Part shown: piece by piece, positions 39,923 through 50,395 of the stretch
How the letters are laid out: the number at the start of each line of letters is the position of its first letter
Numbering within the stretch: the first letter of the stretch is position 1
Notes under the pieces: model-generated
Seen by the model: only the letters and a program-made list of their open reading frames with translations
Databases searched by the model: none
What the model was told of the DNA's origin: nothing
Program-made: the position numbers and the translations under genes
Source: Comamonadaceae bacterium G21597-S1
Lineage (GTDB): Bacteria > Pseudomonadota > Gammaproteobacteria > Burkholderiales > Burkholderiaceae_C
Direction of reading: 5' to 3'
Assembly: GCA_027214345.1 (NCBI GenBank)
Contig: JAPWHR010000001.1
Location: 248,001 to 312,000, forward strand
DNA length: 64,000 nt

Positions 39923-41066
39923 CGGTTGCACACCGGGAAGTATCACATTGCAGCTGCTGGTGCAGGGCATCGAAACGCAGTTCGAGCGCGGCGACCCGCT
40001 CGGGCGCGTCCAGCCATTGGCCGAGCGCGGCGGCCAGAGCCCGTGGCGTGGCCTGTTCCTGCAGCAGTTCCGGCACGACGAAGTCCTGGCACAGGATGTT
40101 GGGCAGGCCGACCCAGGGTTGCAGGCGCTTGCGGCGCATGATCTGCCATGACAACCAGTGCATGTTGTAGGCGATCACCATCGGCCGCTTGAACAGCGCC
40201 GCTTCCAGGGTCGCCGTGCCGCTGGCGATCAGCGTCACATCGCAGGCCGCCAGCGCGGCATGGGACTGCCCGGCCACGATGCGCAGGCGGGCGGACATGC
40301 CGCAGCTGCGGGCGATCTGCTCGACCACGGGCATCAGCGAAGGCACGGTCGGCACCACGCATTGCAGCTGCGGGCGCTCGCGCTGCAGCAGCGCGGCGGC
40401 GCGAAAGAAGCGCTCGGCCAGGTATCCGATCTCCGAGCGCCGGCTGCCGGGCAGGATGGCCAGCACCGGCACGTCGGGCTGCAATCCCAGCGCCGCACGC
40501 GCCGCGGTTCGATCGGCGCGCATGGGAATCACGTCGGCCAGCGGATGCCCGACGTAGGTCGCGGCAATGCCGTGGGCGTGCAGCAACGCCGGTTCAAACG
40601 GAAACAGGCACAACACATGGTCGGCGCTGTCGCGGATCGTGTCGATCCGGTTGGCGCGCCAGGCCCACACTGACGGACAGACGAAATGCACGCTGCGGAT
40701 GCCGCGGCGGCGCAGGTCGCGTTCGAGCGCCAGATTGAAATCGGGCGCGTCGATCCCGACAAACAGATCGGGTGGCTCGCGCAGCAGACGTTCGCGCAGC
40801 TGATCGCGGATGGCGACGATACGCCGGTAGTGGCGCAGCACCTCGACATATCCGCGCACGGCCAGCGCCTCGCTCGGCCACCAGGCGTCGAAGCCGTGCG
40901 CCGCCATGCGCGCACCACCGATGCCACCACAAGCGAGTTGGGGCCACCGTTGCCGCATGCCCCCCAGCAGCAGGCCGGCCAGCAGGTCGCCCGAGGTTTC
41001 CCCCGCGACCATCGCCACCCGCGGGGCCGCCTCGGTCCGCAGGGGCGTCACCGCCGCCACTGACAT
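39894..41066 (-). CDS. lpxB: lipid-A-disaccharide synthase
   Basis: 390 residues, GT19 family. Joins UDP-2,3-diacylglucosamine and lipid X to form the lipid A disaccharide at the cytoplasmic membrane face. Motifs: [48 protein letters not shown] and [12 protein letters not shown] at 41066; only 6 bases after lpxA. No anomalies. Confidence 0.97.
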   Translation of the reverse strand: MSVAAVTPLRTEAAPRVAMVAGETSGDLLAGLLLGGMRQRWPQLACGGIGGARMAAHGFDAWWPSEALAVRGYVEVLRHYRRIVAIRDQLRERLLREPPDLFVGIDAPDFNLALERDLRRRGIRSVHFVCPSVWAWRANRIDTIRDSADHVLCLFPFEPALLHAHGIAATYVGHPLADVIPMRADRTAARAALGLQPDVPVLAILPGSRRSEIGYLAERFFRAAALLQRERPQLQCVVPTVPSLMPVVEQIARSCGMSARLRIVAGQSHAALAACDVTLIASGTATLEAALFKRPMVIAYNMHWLSWQIMRRKRLQPWVGLPNILCQDFVVPELLQEQATPRALAAALGQWLDAPERVAALELRFDALHQQLQCDTSRCATDAIEKILQS

Positions 41067-41072
41067 CGGCGG

Positions 41073-41867
41073 CTACCGGACGATGCCGCGACGCGGCGCG
41101 ACGCCGGCCAGAAAGCTGCCCATCAAGGCCACGTCTGGCTGTGCGGCCGGATGTATCGATGCCAGGCCATCGATGGCGGTGCGCGCCTGCTCCAGCGTGA
41201 GATCGTCCCGGTACAGCAACTTGTGCATGGCCTTGACCACCGCCAGGCGTTCGGCTGAAAAGCCGCGGCGACGCAATCCCTCGTAGTTCATCGAACGGGC
41301 GGCCGCAGGCTGGCCCTGGCACATCACGAACGGCGGCAGGTCGGCGAACAACAGGGAACACATCGCGGTCATGCTGTGCGCGCCGATGCGCACGAACTGG
41401 TGCACCACGGTGAAGCCGCCCAGGATGGTCCAGTCGCCCACGTGCACATGGCCTGCAAGCTGCGAATTGTTGGCAAAGATGGTGTTGTTGCCCACCTGGC
41501 AATCATGGGCCAGATGCACATAGGCCATGATCCAGTTGTCGTCGCCGACACGGGTCACGCCGACATCGCCGGGCGAGCCGATGTTGAAGGTACAGAACTC
41601 GCGAATCGTGTTGCGGTCGCCGATCTGCAACTCGCAGGGCTCGCCGGCGTATTTCTTGTCCTGCGGGATCGCACCCAGCGAGTTGAACTGGAAGATGCGG
41701 TTGTCGCGTCCGATCGTGGTGTGCCCTTCGATGACGCAATGCGCCCCCACCGTCGTGCCGGCCCCGATGCGTACATGGGGGCCGATGACGGCATAAGGGC
41801 CGATGACGACGGAAGCGTCGATCTCGGCGCCAGGATCGACAACGGCGGTGGGATGGATGTTCTGCAC
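41073..41867 (-). CDS. lpxA: UDP-N-acetylglucosamine acyltransferase
   Basis: 264 residues; first step of lipid A synthesis. Left-handed beta-helix hexapeptide repeats (residues 1-190), e.g. [20 protein letters not shown], with the catalytic histidine at 121 in VHLAHDC, followed by a C-terminal helical domain with [13 protein letters not shown]. It starts with GTG at 41867; no clear Shine-Dalgarno, so translation may depend on the upstream fabZ ribosomes (fabZ stop 21 bases away). Confidence 0.97.
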   Translation of the reverse strand: MQNIHPTAVVDPGAEIDASVVIGPYAVIGPHVRIGAGTTVGAHCVIEGHTTIGRDNRIFQFNSLGAIPQDKKYAGEPCELQIGDRNTIREFCTFNIGSPGDVGVTRVGDDNWIMAYVHLAHDCQVGNNTIFANNSQLAGHVHVGDWTILGGFTVVHQFVRIGAHSMTAMCSLLFADLPPFVMCQGQPAAARSMNYEGLRRRGFSAERLAVVKAMHKLLYRDDLTLEQARTAIDGLASIHPAAQPDVALMGSFLAGVAPRRGIVR

Positions 41868-41888
41868 GCGGGACAGGCGCGAAACCGC

Positions 41889-42329
41889 CTAGGCGATGGA
41901 GCGCATCGTGCAGATCAGGTCGGCCTCGACCGCCAGCTCCTCGCCGACCATGGCACGGGACTTGAACTTGAAGATGCCGGCTTTCATGCGATCGAGCTGT
42001 GCGTGCAGCATCAGCTGGTCTCCCGGCTCGACCGGACGCTTGAAGCGTGCTCCGTCGATGCCGGCGAAGTAGTAGACCGTCTTGTCGTCGGGCGTGACAC
42101 CCAGGGTATCGAACGCCAGCAATGCGGCTGCCTGCGCCAGTGCTTCGAGCATCAGCACGCCCGGCATGACCGGACGATGCGGGAAGTGGCCGGTGAAGAA
42201 GGGTTCGTTCATCGAGACGTTCTTCAACGCCACGATGCTCTTGCCCTTGTCGAGTTCGACCACCCGATCGACCAGCAGGAACGGATATCGGTGCGGCAGT
42301 TTCTTGAGGATCTGGTGAATGTCCATCAT
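41889..42329 (-). CDS. fabZ: 3-hydroxyacyl-ACP dehydratase FabZ
   Basis: 146 residues, hotdog fold; dehydrates 3-hydroxyacyl-ACP in fatty acid elongation, competing with LpxA/LpxD for the same acyl-ACP. N-terminus [20 protein letters not shown]; catalytic His48 in [15 protein letters not shown] and Glu62 in MLEALAQ. It starts ATG-ATG at 42329; the ATG overlaps the lpxD stop by 4 bases. Confidence 0.97.
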   Translation of the reverse strand: MMDIHQILKKLPHRYPFLLVDRVVELDKGKSIVALKNVSMNEPFFTGHFPHRPVMPGVLMLEALAQAAALLAFDTLGVTPDDKTVYYFAGIDGARFKRPVEPGDQLMLHAQLDRMKAGIFKFKSRAMVGEELAVEADLICTMRSIA

Positions 42330-43312
42330 GGCGTCGAGTTGTCCTGGAGGCTTTTTTCAAGCGCGCGCATGCGCTCGCGCAATTGGTGCAGCCGCTTGAG
42401 CGCGGCTGCGTTCTTTTCCCACTGCGCATTGTCGTCGATCGGAAACAGCCCGGTGTAGTGACCGGCCTTGTGGATCGAGCGAGTCACCACCGACGCTGCG
42501 GAGATGTTCACATGGTCGGCCACCGTCAGATGCCCCAGCACGACGGCGGCGCCACCAATGGTGCAATGCGCACCGATGGTCGCGGAGCCGGCAACGCCGA
42601 CGCAGGCCGCCATGGCGGTGTGGCGTCCGACGCGCACGTTGTGGCCGATCTGGATCAGGTTGTCGAGCTTCACGCCGTCTTCGATGACGGTATCGGACAA
42701 GGCGCCCCGGTCGATGCAGGTGTTGGCACCGATCTCGACGTCGTCACCGATGCGAACCGAGCCCAGCTGCTCGATCTTTTCCCAGGCACCGGCGTTCGGC
42801 GCAAAGCCGAAACCGTCGGCGCCGATGACCACCCCGCTGTGCAGCAGGCAACGCGCGCCGATGTGGCAATCCTCGCCGACGGTCACCCGCGCCTTGAGCA
42901 CGGTACCGGCCCCGATATGTGCGCCACGCTCGACGACACACAAAGGGCCGATCGAAGCCGTGCCGTCGATCGTCGCCTGCGGGTCGATGACGGCACTGGG
43001 ATGGATGGTCGGACGGCCGATCGGCCGGACGTGGCGACGCCACATCTGCGTGACCCGGGCGAAGTAGAGATAAGGCTGCTCGGTCACGATGCAGGCGCCA
43101 CGCGAACGTGCCACCGCCTCGAGCGCGGGCTCCACGATCACGCACAGCGCCCGTGACGCCGCCAGTTGCTGCTGGTAGCGGGGATTGCTGACGAAGCTCA
43201 GTTCGCCGGGATCCGCCGCGGCCAGCGCGGCCAGGCCGGTCAGGACAGCAGAGCGGTCGCCGTGCAGTACGCCCCCCAGAGCGTCGACAACGTGTCCGAG
43301 GGTCAGCGCCAC
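42326..43312 (-). CDS. lpxD: UDP-3-O-(3-hydroxyacyl)glucosamine N-acyltransferase
   Basis: 328 residues. N-terminal uridine-binding domain ([15 protein letters not shown]), then beta-helix hexapeptide repeats with [20 protein letters not shown], the catalytic histidine in [10 protein letters not shown], and a C-terminal helix ([16 protein letters not shown]). It starts with GTG at 43312 with GAGGCGG 7 bases before it. 20 bases after skp. Slightly shorter than the E. coli enzyme at the C-terminal end. Confidence 0.96.
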   Translation of the reverse strand: MALTLGHVVDALGGVLHGDRSAVLTGLAALAAADPGELSFVSNPRYQQQLAASRALCVIVEPALEAVARSRGACIVTEQPYLYFARVTQMWRRHVRPIGRPTIHPSAVIDPQATIDGTASIGPLCVVERGAHIGAGTVLKARVTVGEDCHIGARCLLHSGVVIGADGFGFAPNAGAWEKIEQLGSVRIGDDVEIGANTCIDRGALSDTVIEDGVKLDNLIQIGHNVRVGRHTAMAACVGVAGSATIGAHCTIGGAAVVLGHLTVADHVNISAASVVTRSIHKAGHYTGLFPIDDNAQWEKNAAALKRLHQLRERMRALEKSLQDNSTP

Positions 43313-43332
43313 ACGAATACCGCCTCGCCCTG

Positions 43333-43842
43333 TTATTTCGCTCCGGCGTTGAGCGCCTTGATCACCTTGTCGGTGATGTCGTGTTTGGGGTTGATGTAGA
43401 CCGCGTCCTGCAGGATCAGGTCGTATTTCTCGGTCTCCGCGACCTGCTTGACGACCTTGTTGGCACGCTCGAGCACCAGTTGCAGTTCTTCATTCTTGCG
43501 CGCATTGAGATCCTCCTGGAACTCCCGACGCTTGCGCTGGAACTCGCGGTCCTGGTCGACCAGCTGGCGCTGGCGGGTGTTGCGCTGCGATTCCGACAAT
43601 GTGGGCGCATCACGCTCGAGCTTGTCGGCCAGGGACTTGATGCTGGCGCCCAGGTCGACGAGTTCCTTCTCGCGCTTGGAGAACTCCTGCTCCAGCTTGG
43701 ACTGTGCCGCCTTGGCGGTCGCAGCCTCCTTGAAGATGCGATCGGTATTGACGAAGCCAACCCGGAACTCCTGCGCATACGCGCCCACCGTCAAAGCCGC
43801 CATCATGATGGCGGCCAACAAGCGACTGGTCAGTGTGTTCAT
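43333..43842 (-). CDS. skp: periplasmic OmpH/Skp-family chaperone
   Basis: 169 residues. Signal peptide to about A23 (TVGAYA-Q), then [14 protein letters not shown] and a long charged coiled coil (residues 45-125, the tentacles), closing with [17 protein letters not shown]. Holds outer-membrane proteins on their way to BamA. Its ATG shares one base with the bamA stop (TAATG), so translation is coupled. Confidence 0.95.
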   Translation of the reverse strand: MNTLTSRLLAAIMMAALTVGAYAQEFRVGFVNTDRIFKEAATAKAAQSKLEQEFSKREKELVDLGASIKSLADKLERDAPTLSESQRNTRQRQLVDQDREFQRKRREFQEDLNARKNEELQLVLERANKVVKQVAETEKYDLILQDAVYINPKHDITDKVIKALNAGAK

Positions 43843-46133
43843 TAGAAAGACGTTCCGATTTGAAATTGCACGCGCTGGATTTTATCGTTTGTGAACTTCC
43901 GGATCGGGTAGGCCAAGGCCAGCCGCAACGGGCCGACTGGCGAGATCCAGCTGATACCCACGCCCAAGGAGGCACGCAATTCGTTCAGGCGCATCGGCTG
44001 CGACTCGCCGAACACATTGCCGACGTCCAGGAAGCTGAACATGCGCAAGGTCCGATCGTTGCCGGCCCCGGGGAAGGGCGTGATGAGTTCGAAGTTCAGG
44101 TTGACCTTCTTGTTGCCACCCAGGCTGCCGCCATTGGTGACCTCGACCTCGCCCAGACTGCCTTGCTCGAAGCCACGCACCGAGCCCAGGCCACCGCCGT
44201 AGAAATTCTTGAACAGCGGGAACGGCCGGCCCGACAAACCTTTGCCGTAGGCAAAGTCGGCATTGAAAGCGAACGTGTATTGCTTGCTCAGCGGCCAGTA
44301 TTGCTGGAACTGATAACTCGCGCTGAGATAACGTGTATCGCCGCCCACGCCCCATTCGCCGTTGATTCGCTGGTAACGACCCGAATTGGGCACGAGCGCG
44401 CTGTCTCGGGTATCGCGCGCCCAGCCGATCGTCAGCGGCACCCCGTTGCTGGTGTAGCCGAACTGGTTGGCATAGGTCGTGTACGCGGCCGGCAGCGACG
44501 TTCCGGGCACGATCTTCGTCTGCTCGACACCGGCGCCGAAATAGACCGTGTCGGTCTCGGTGAACGGCACGCCGAACCGCAGGCTGGCGCCGGTGGTCTT
44601 CAGGCTGTAGCTGTCGGAAGCGGTGTAGGGCCGGGTCGTGCGATGGTAGACGTCGATCGAGCGAGACACGCCGTCCACCGTGAAATACGGGTCGGTCGTG
44701 CTGAGCACCACGGTGCGATAGGTGTCACTGGTATCGATCTGGATGCCCAGCGAATTGCCGGAACCGAACGCGTTCTCCTGCGAGATGCCGGCCGTCAGGC
44801 CCAGACCGTCGCCACTGGAATATCCGGCGCCGAGCGACAGATTGCCGGTGGCGCGCTCCACGACGGTGATGGTCAGATCGACCTGGTCCGGCGCGCCGGG
44901 CACCTCCTGCGTCTCGATACCCACTTCGGTGAAGAATCCGAGGCGGTCCACGCGATCGCGGGAACGGCGGATCTTGTCGGCGTCGTACCAGGCCGACTCG
45001 AACTGGCGGAACTCGCGGCGCACGACTTCATCGCGGGTGCGGTTGTTGCCCGCCACGTTGATGCGTCGCACATAGGCCCGGCGCGATGGCTCGGCCTGTA
45101 TCACCAGTGCGACCCGGTTGTTCGTCCGGTCGACCTCGGGCCGCGCCTCCACGCGCGCGAACGCATAACCGAAGTTGCCGAAATAGTCGGTGAAGGCCCT
45201 GGTCGTCTGCACGACGTCGTCGGCGTTGTAGGCCTGGCCCGGGCGGATCGCCACCAGGCTCTTGAACTCGTCGTCCTTGCCCAGGTAGTTGCCTTCGAGC
45301 CGAACGCCGGAGACCACATAACGGTCGCCTTCGGTGATGTTGATGACGATGTCGATTTCCTGCTTGTCCGGCGAGATCACGACCTGGGTCGAATCGATGC
45401 GGAACTCCAGGTAGCCGCGGGTCAGGTAATACGAGCGCAGCGTCTCGATGTCGGCATTGAGCTTGGCACGGGAATACTGATCGGACTTGGTATACCAGCT
45501 GAGCCAGCCACCGGTGTTGAGGTCGAACAGGTCGCGCAGCGTCGAATCGCCGAAGGCCTGGTTGCCGACGAAGCGGATCTCCTTGATCTTGGCGCGTTCA
45601 CCCTCGGTGATGGAGAAGGACAGATTGACGCGGTTGCGCTCGATCGGCGTGACCGTGGTCACCACCTCCGACGCATACAGGCTGCGATTGATGTATTGCC
45701 GCTTGATCTCTTGCTCGGCCCGATCGAGCAAGGCCTTGTCGAAGGGCCGGCCGTCGGTCAGGCCGATGTCGCGCATCATCCGGCGCAGCGTGTCCTTGTC
45801 GAATTCCTTGTTGCCGCCGAACTCGACATCGGCCACCGTCGGGCGCTCCTCGACGATCACCACCAGCACGTCGCCGCTGGCCTCGATGCGCACGTCCTTG
45901 AACAGGCCCAGCGCGAAGATCGACTGGATTGCAGCCGCACCTTTCTGGTCATCGTAGGTGTCGCCCACCCGCACCGGAAGCGACGCGAAGATGGTGCCCG
46001 CCTCGACGCGCTGCAGACCTTCGATCCGGATGTCGCGCACGGTGAACGGGTCCACGGCCCATGCGGAACCGGCGAACACACCAGCGGCGACGGCAATGGC
46101 AGTGGCCTGCCTACGAATACGATTGAGTTGCAT
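43842..46133 (-). CDS. bamA: outer membrane protein assembly factor BamA
   Basis: 763 residues. Signal peptide to A26 (GSAWA-V), five POTRA domains (residues ~30-420, beginning FTVRDIRIEGLQRVEAG), and a C-terminal 16-strand Omp85 barrel. The conserved loop-6 motif is in GSVRGFEQGSLG. The protein ends in phenylalanine (VQFQIGTSF), the outer-membrane insertion signal. Core of the BAM complex. Located after rseP and before skp as usual. Confidence 0.98.
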   Translation of the reverse strand: MQLNRIRRQATAIAVAAGVFAGSAWAVDPFTVRDIRIEGLQRVEAGTIFASLPVRVGDTYDDQKGAAAIQSIFALGLFKDVRIEASGDVLVVIVEERPTVADVEFGGNKEFDKDTLRRMMRDIGLTDGRPFDKALLDRAEQEIKRQYINRSLYASEVVTTVTPIERNRVNLSFSITEGERAKIKEIRFVGNQAFGDSTLRDLFDLNTGGWLSWYTKSDQYSRAKLNADIETLRSYYLTRGYLEFRIDSTQVVISPDKQEIDIVINITEGDRYVVSGVRLEGNYLGKDDEFKSLVAIRPGQAYNADDVVQTTRAFTDYFGNFGYAFARVEARPEVDRTNNRVALVIQAEPSRRAYVRRINVAGNNRTRDEVVRREFRQFESAWYDADKIRRSRDRVDRLGFFTEVGIETQEVPGAPDQVDLTITVVERATGNLSLGAGYSSGDGLGLTAGISQENAFGSGNSLGIQIDTSDTYRTVVLSTTDPYFTVDGVSRSIDVYHRTTRPYTASDSYSLKTTGASLRFGVPFTETDTVYFGAGVEQTKIVPGTSLPAAYTTYANQFGYTSNGVPLTIGWARDTRDSALVPNSGRYQRINGEWGVGGDTRYLSASYQFQQYWPLSKQYTFAFNADFAYGKGLSGRPFPLFKNFYGGGLGSVRGFEQGSLGEVEVTNGGSLGGNKKVNLNFELITPFPGAGNDRTLRMFSFLDVGNVFGESQPMRLNELRASLGVGISWISPVGPLRLALAYPIRKFTNDKIQRVQFQIGTSF

Positions 46134-46182
46134 GTTGTTGGTCTGTGTCAGCCAGGGGCGCAGGCACGCGGCGAGATGAAAA

Positions 46183-47544
46183 CTACCCGAGGATTCGGGC
46201 CAGATCGTTGTACAAGGCGATGCCCATCATCAGCAACAGCACAGCGACACCGCCGCGTTGCAGGCGTTCAAGCCAGGCATCCGAAACGCCATGTCCCGTG
46301 ACGGCCTCCCAAAGATAATACATCAGGTGCCCTCCATCGAGGACCGGCAATGGCAACAAATTGAGCACGCCGAGGCTGACGCTGATCAGGGCCAGGAACA
46401 GCAGGTATTGGGTCAATCCCAGGCTGGCGGACTTGCCCGCGTAGTCGGCGATCGTCAGCGGGCCGTTGAGGTTCTTCAGCGAGGCTTCGCCGATGATCAT
46501 GCGGCCGATCATGCTCAGTGTCAGCGTCGACACCTCCCAGGTGCGCTCGAACGCCTGCACCAGCCCGTCGATCGGCCCGTAACGGACCATGACCAGCTCT
46601 GGCGCGCCACCCACGTAGGCGCCGATCCGGCCGATCGTGCGCTCGCCTTCCGGGACCCGAAACGGTGTCACCGTCAGCGTCAATGGGCTTGCGTCGCGCT
46701 CGACCTGCCAGGTCTGTGCGCGCGCGGCGCCATCGCTGCCCGACGCACGGATCAGGTCACGCAACTGCTGCCCGTCGACCACCGCCGTGGAGTCGATCTT
46801 CAGCACCCGGTCGCCCTTGCGCAAGCCGGCCGCCTGCGCGGCCCCGTCGGGCAGGATCTCGCCCAGTTCCGGCTGCGTCATCGGGCCGATGATGCCGATG
46901 CGCCGGAACAAGGCGGCATCCACGTCGCTGGCGCGCTCCTGCGCAAAACCCAGCGTGACTTCACGGGTCACTGCGCCGGCGCCGATGCCCAGCACCAGCC
47001 GCGCGTCCTGCCCGTGCAACGCCGCCTGTGCCAGTTGCCAGCGCAGGTCGTCGAATGAGGCCACGTCGACCGGATCCTGGGAACCGACGGCGATACGCAG
47101 CACGCGCTCGCCGCCCGTGATGCCGGCCTGCTCGGCAATGGAGCCCGGGACCGGGCTGGCCAGCACCGCACTGGCCTGCTGCACGCCGCTCCAGTTGACC
47201 AGGGCATACAGCACCACCGCCAGCAGCAGGTTGATCAAGGGGCCGGCCGCCACGATGGCCGCACGCGCGGCCAAGGGCTGGTTGTTGAACGCCAGGTGGC
47301 GCAGTTCCTGCGCCACGGGCGCCTCGCGCTCGTCGAGCATGCGCACATAACCGCCCAGCGGAAACGCGGCAACCACGAACTCGGTGGGTGACCCCTTGGG
47401 TTGCCAGCGCCACAAGGTCTTGCCGAAACCGACCGAGAAGCGCAACACCCGCACGCCGCAGGCAACCGCAACCCGGTAATGGCCATATTCGTGGACGGCG
47501 ATCAACAGCGCCAGCGCCACGACAAAAGCAACAATCGTCAACAT
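46183..47544 (-). CDS. rseP: site-2 zinc protease RseP
   Basis: 453 residues; intramembrane protease cleaving anti-sigma factor and signal peptide remnants. Zinc motif HEYGH (H18-H22) in the first helix, two PDZ domains (ILPDGAAQAAGLRKGDRVL marks the second), and the C-terminal LLPLPVLDGGHLMYY supplying the third zinc ligand. ATG at 47544 with GGAG 6 bases upstream; the 19-codon extension upstream is rejected. 20 bases after dxr. Confidence 0.96.
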   Translation of the reverse strand: MLTIVAFVVALALLIAVHEYGHYRVAVACGVRVLRFSVGFGKTLWRWQPKGSPTEFVVAAFPLGGYVRMLDEREAPVAQELRHLAFNNQPLAARAAIVAAGPLINLLLAVVLYALVNWSGVQQASAVLASPVPGSIAEQAGITGGERVLRIAVGSQDPVDVASFDDLRWQLAQAALHGQDARLVLGIGAGAVTREVTLGFAQERASDVDAALFRRIGIIGPMTQPELGEILPDGAAQAAGLRKGDRVLKIDSTAVVDGQQLRDLIRASGSDGAARAQTWQVERDASPLTLTVTPFRVPEGERTIGRIGAYVGGAPELVMVRYGPIDGLVQAFERTWEVSTLTLSMIGRMIIGEASLKNLNGPLTIADYAGKSASLGLTQYLLFLALISVSLGVLNLLPLPVLDGGHLMYYLWEAVTGHGVSDAWLERLQRGGVAVLLLMMGIALYNDLARILG

Positions 47545-47564
47545 GCTGTTCTCCACCCCGCCAT

Positions 47565-48755
47565 TCAGACGGCCAAGGTCCCGACCATCCGGCCCGCGCA
47601 ATCGCGCGCGGCCGCATCGACAGCCAGCAAAGCCGCCAGCGAGTCTGAGGCCTGAGTGTCGATCGTGCCCAGCGTGTGGTCATTGACGGCATGGATCTGG
47701 TCGAAACGGATGCGGCCGTCGAGAAACGCGGCCACCGCCACTTCGTTCGCCGCGTTGAGCGCCGCTGGTGCACCCGCGCCGGCGGCCAGCACCTGCCAGG
47801 CGAGCTTCAGTCCGGGGAACCGGGCCTGGTGCGCCGCGCTGTCGACCGCCTCGAAGCTCATCGCCGCCAGCGCATGGAAATCGAGCGCCTGCGCACCGGA
47901 CTCCATGCGATCGGGCCAGCACAGGCCATAGGCGATCGGCACCCGCATATCGGGCGTGCCCAGCTGCGCGACGATGGAGTTGTCTCGGAACTGCACCATG
48001 GAATGAATGATGCTCTGCGGATGGATGACGACCTGGATCCGATCGGGCTCCATGTCGAACAGGTAGCGTGCCTCGATGACTTCGAGCACCTTGTTCATCA
48101 TGGTGGCCGAGTCCACCGATATCTTGCGTCCCATGACCCAGTTCGGATGGGCGCAGGCCTGCTCGGGCGTCACGTCGCGCAAGCTCGAGGGGTCCCGATC
48201 CCGAAACGGCCCGCCGGAAGCGGTCAGGATCAGCTTGTCGACCTGCCCGGCCCAGCACGCCGGGTCCGCCGGCAGTGACTGGAAGATTGCAGAATGCTCG
48301 CTGTCGATGGGCAGCAGCCGTGCACCGCCCTTGCGCACCGCCTGCATGAAGACCGGGCCACCGACCACCAGAGCCTCCTTGTTGGCCAGCAGCAGACGTT
48401 TGCCGGCAAGGGCCGCACGCATGCAGGCCTCGAGCCCGGCGGCACCCACGATGGCTGCCATGACGATCTGCACCCGCTCGTCGGCGGCCACGTCGGCAAT
48501 GGCCTGCGCGCCCGCCAGCACCTGGGTCGGCAGGCCCTGATCGCGGCAGCACCGCGCCAGCTCCGCGGCGCAGCCGGCGTCGGCCATGACCGCAACACGC
48601 GGCCGGAAGCTCACGCATTGCGCCAGCATCACGTCGACCCGTGTCGATGCGGTGAGTGCAAACACCTCGAATCGATCCGGATGGCGCGCCAGCACGTCCA
48701 GCGTATTGGCTCCGACCGATCCGGTGGAGCCGAGAATGGCAACGGCTTGGCGCAT
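47565..48755 (-). CDS. dxr: 1-deoxy-D-xylulose 5-phosphate reductoisomerase
   Basis: 396 residues; second step of the MEP isoprenoid pathway, NADPH dependent, fosmidomycin target. NADPH loop ILGSTGSVGANTLDV at 8-22, LLANKEALVVGG, the metal/substrate segment LPIDSEHSAIFQSL, and ASGGPFRDRD. ATG at 48755 (MRQAVAILGS); the 31-residue extension into cdsA is non-coding. It supplies precursors for UppS two genes upstream. Confidence 0.97.
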   Translation of the reverse strand: MRQAVAILGSTGSVGANTLDVLARHPDRFEVFALTASTRVDVMLAQCVSFRPRVAVMADAGCAAELARCCRDQGLPTQVLAGAQAIADVAADERVQIVMAAIVGAAGLEACMRAALAGKRLLLANKEALVVGGPVFMQAVRKGGARLLPIDSEHSAIFQSLPADPACWAGQVDKLILTASGGPFRDRDPSSLRDVTPEQACAHPNWVMGRKISVDSATMMNKVLEVIEARYLFDMEPDRIQVVIHPQSIIHSMVQFRDNSIVAQLGTPDMRVPIAYGLCWPDRMESGAQALDFHALAAMSFEAVDSAAHQARFPGLKLAWQVLAAGAGAPAALNAANEVAVAAFLDGRIRFDQIHAVNDHTLGTIDTQASDSLAALLAVDAAARDCAGRMVGTLAV

Positions 48756-48774
48756 CGTGATCCAGGCCTCCTGT

Positions 48775-49620
48775 TCAGGCTGCGTGCAGCAACATGGCCA
48801 TCGGCAGCGTGGGCAACAACGCATCGATGCGGTCGAGCACGCCGCCATGGCCCGGCAACAGACGGCTGCTGTCCTTGACCTGCGCCGCGCGCTTGAGCAG
48901 GGATTCGATCAGGTCACCCACCACGCTCATGGCCGCCATGGCCATGATCGCCAGCAGCATGTACCACCGGCCACCGGACAACACCTGGCCGTACAGGCTG
49001 GGCGTATCCACACCCAGCAGGCCGTCCAGCCACGACCACGCAACGGCCAGCACCATCACGCCGGCCATGCCGCCCCAGACGCCTTCCCAGGTCTTGCCGG
49101 GGCTGATGCTCGGCGCCAGCTTGCCACTGGCCACGCGGCCACCGAAGGCGCGGCCGGCGAAATAGGCGCAGATGTCGGCGGCCCAGACCAGCGCCAGCAC
49201 GGACAACAGGAAATTGATGCCGACGTGGCGCGCCTGCGCCACGGCCAGCCAGGCCGCCACGAGCACGACCAGGCCGATGGCCAGCTTGACGCCAGGGGGC
49301 AGGCGCAGCCACATGCCGGTGCCGCCGCGCAGCAGGATGGCACCGCCCACCACCCAGGCCAGCGCTACCGCAGCCCACCACGCGGTCAAGGTCGACTGCA
49401 GCAGGCCGGCCCACCAGGCCAGCGCGCAGGCCAGCACGGTGCAGGCGGCGCTGCCCAGGGCCAGGCCCGGACCATACCCGGCCAGCCGCGCCCATTCCCA
49501 GGCGCCGGCGGCAATGAACACCATTGCGACAACCGAAAACGGAACGGCGGACGGATAGAACAAGGCCGGCAGCAGGACCAGCAGGAGCACCAGGGCGGTG
49601 ACGACACGCTGCCAGAGCAT
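48775..49620 (-). CDS. cdsA: phosphatidate cytidylyltransferase
   Basis: 281 residues with about seven membrane helices; makes CDP-diacylglycerol for phospholipids. The C-terminal CDS signature reads LLKRAAQVKDSSRLLPGHGG then LDRIDAL. It also has SISPGKTWEGVWGG. ATG at 49620 (MLWQRVVTALVLLL) begins directly with the first helix and lies 11 bases after the uppS stop. Confidence 0.96.
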   Translation of the reverse strand: MLWQRVVTALVLLLVLLPALFYPSAVPFSVVAMVFIAAGAWEWARLAGYGPGLALGSAACTVLACALAWWAGLLQSTLTAWWAAVALAWVVGGAILLRGGTGMWLRLPPGVKLAIGLVVLVAAWLAVAQARHVGINFLLSVLALVWAADICAYFAGRAFGGRVASGKLAPSISPGKTWEGVWGGMAGVMVLAVAWSWLDGLLGVDTPSLYGQVLSGGRWYMLLAIMAMAAMSVVGDLIESLLKRAAQVKDSSRLLPGHGGVLDRIDALLPTLPMAMLLHAA

Positions 49621-49631
49621 GGAACTCGCGC

Positions 49632-50366
49632 TCAGGCAGCTTGCGGGCGGCGTTGTTCGCCACCGGCAAGCTGCGCGGACGTCTTGCCGAAACGGCGCTC
49701 CCGGCCGGCGAAAGCGGCGATCGCCTGATCGAGGCTGGCTTCGTCGAAATCGGGCCAGAGGGTATCGGTGAAATACAGTTCGGAATAGGCGGACTGCCAC
49801 AACATGAAGTTGCTGATCCGTTGCTCCCCACCGGTACGGATGACCAGGTCGGGATCGGGTACATGGCCCAGCGCCATCGCCTGGGCCAGGCTGCCTTCGT
49901 TGATCTCGGTGCCCGCGGCGGCGAGCCGCCGGGCCGCCTGCGCGATATCCCAGCGCCCGCCGTAGTTGAAGCAGACGTTCAGGATCAGGCCGGTGTTGTG
50001 CGCCGTCGCCCGCTCGCCCTGTTCGAGGCCGCCGCGCACCGACGGCGACAAGCCTTCGCGCGCGCCGACAAAATGCAGTTGCACGCCGTCCTTGACCAGT
50101 TGCGGCACCTCGCGCGCCAGCGCCATGGCCAGCAGGTCCATCAGCCCGGAGACCTCGTCCTGCGGCCGGCTCCAGTTCTCCGACGAAAACGCGAACACCG
50201 TCAACACCTTGATGCCGCGCGCAGCGCAGGCACGAACGCATCGACGCAGGGAATCGACACCGACCTTGTGCCCGGCCACCCGGGGAAGAAGTCGCCGCGT
50301 CGCCCAGCGGCCATTGCCGTCCATGACGATGGCAACGTGACGGGGAATCGGTCCTGCGTTAGGCAT
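49632..50366 (-). CDS. uppS: undecaprenyl diphosphate synthase
   Basis: 244 residues, cis-prenyltransferase making the C55 carrier for peptidoglycan and O-antigen. HVAIVMDGNGRWA with catalytic Asp16, FAFSSENWSRP, and the C-terminal diphosphate-binding DLVIRTGGEQRISNF followed by SELYFTDTLWPDF. ATG at 50366, 29 bases after frr. Confidence 0.97.
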   Translation of the reverse strand: MPNAGPIPRHVAIVMDGNGRWATRRLLPRVAGHKVGVDSLRRCVRACAARGIKVLTVFAFSSENWSRPQDEVSGLMDLLAMALAREVPQLVKDGVQLHFVGAREGLSPSVRGGLEQGERATAHNTGLILNVCFNYGGRWDIAQAARRLAAAGTEINEGSLAQAMALGHVPDPDLVIRTGGEQRISNFMLWQSAYSELYFTDTLWPDFDEASLDQAIAAFAGRERRFGKTSAQLAGGEQRRPQAA

Positions 50367-50395
50367 GCGCGACGTTCACGACCGGCACAAGGCGG

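Noticed and set aside
43833-46301. Long plus-strand open frame opposite bamA
   Set aside because: Shadow frame; bamA on the minus strand has signal peptide, POTRA and barrel signatures. Similar shadows opposite pst, ftsH and rnr were dropped for the same reason.
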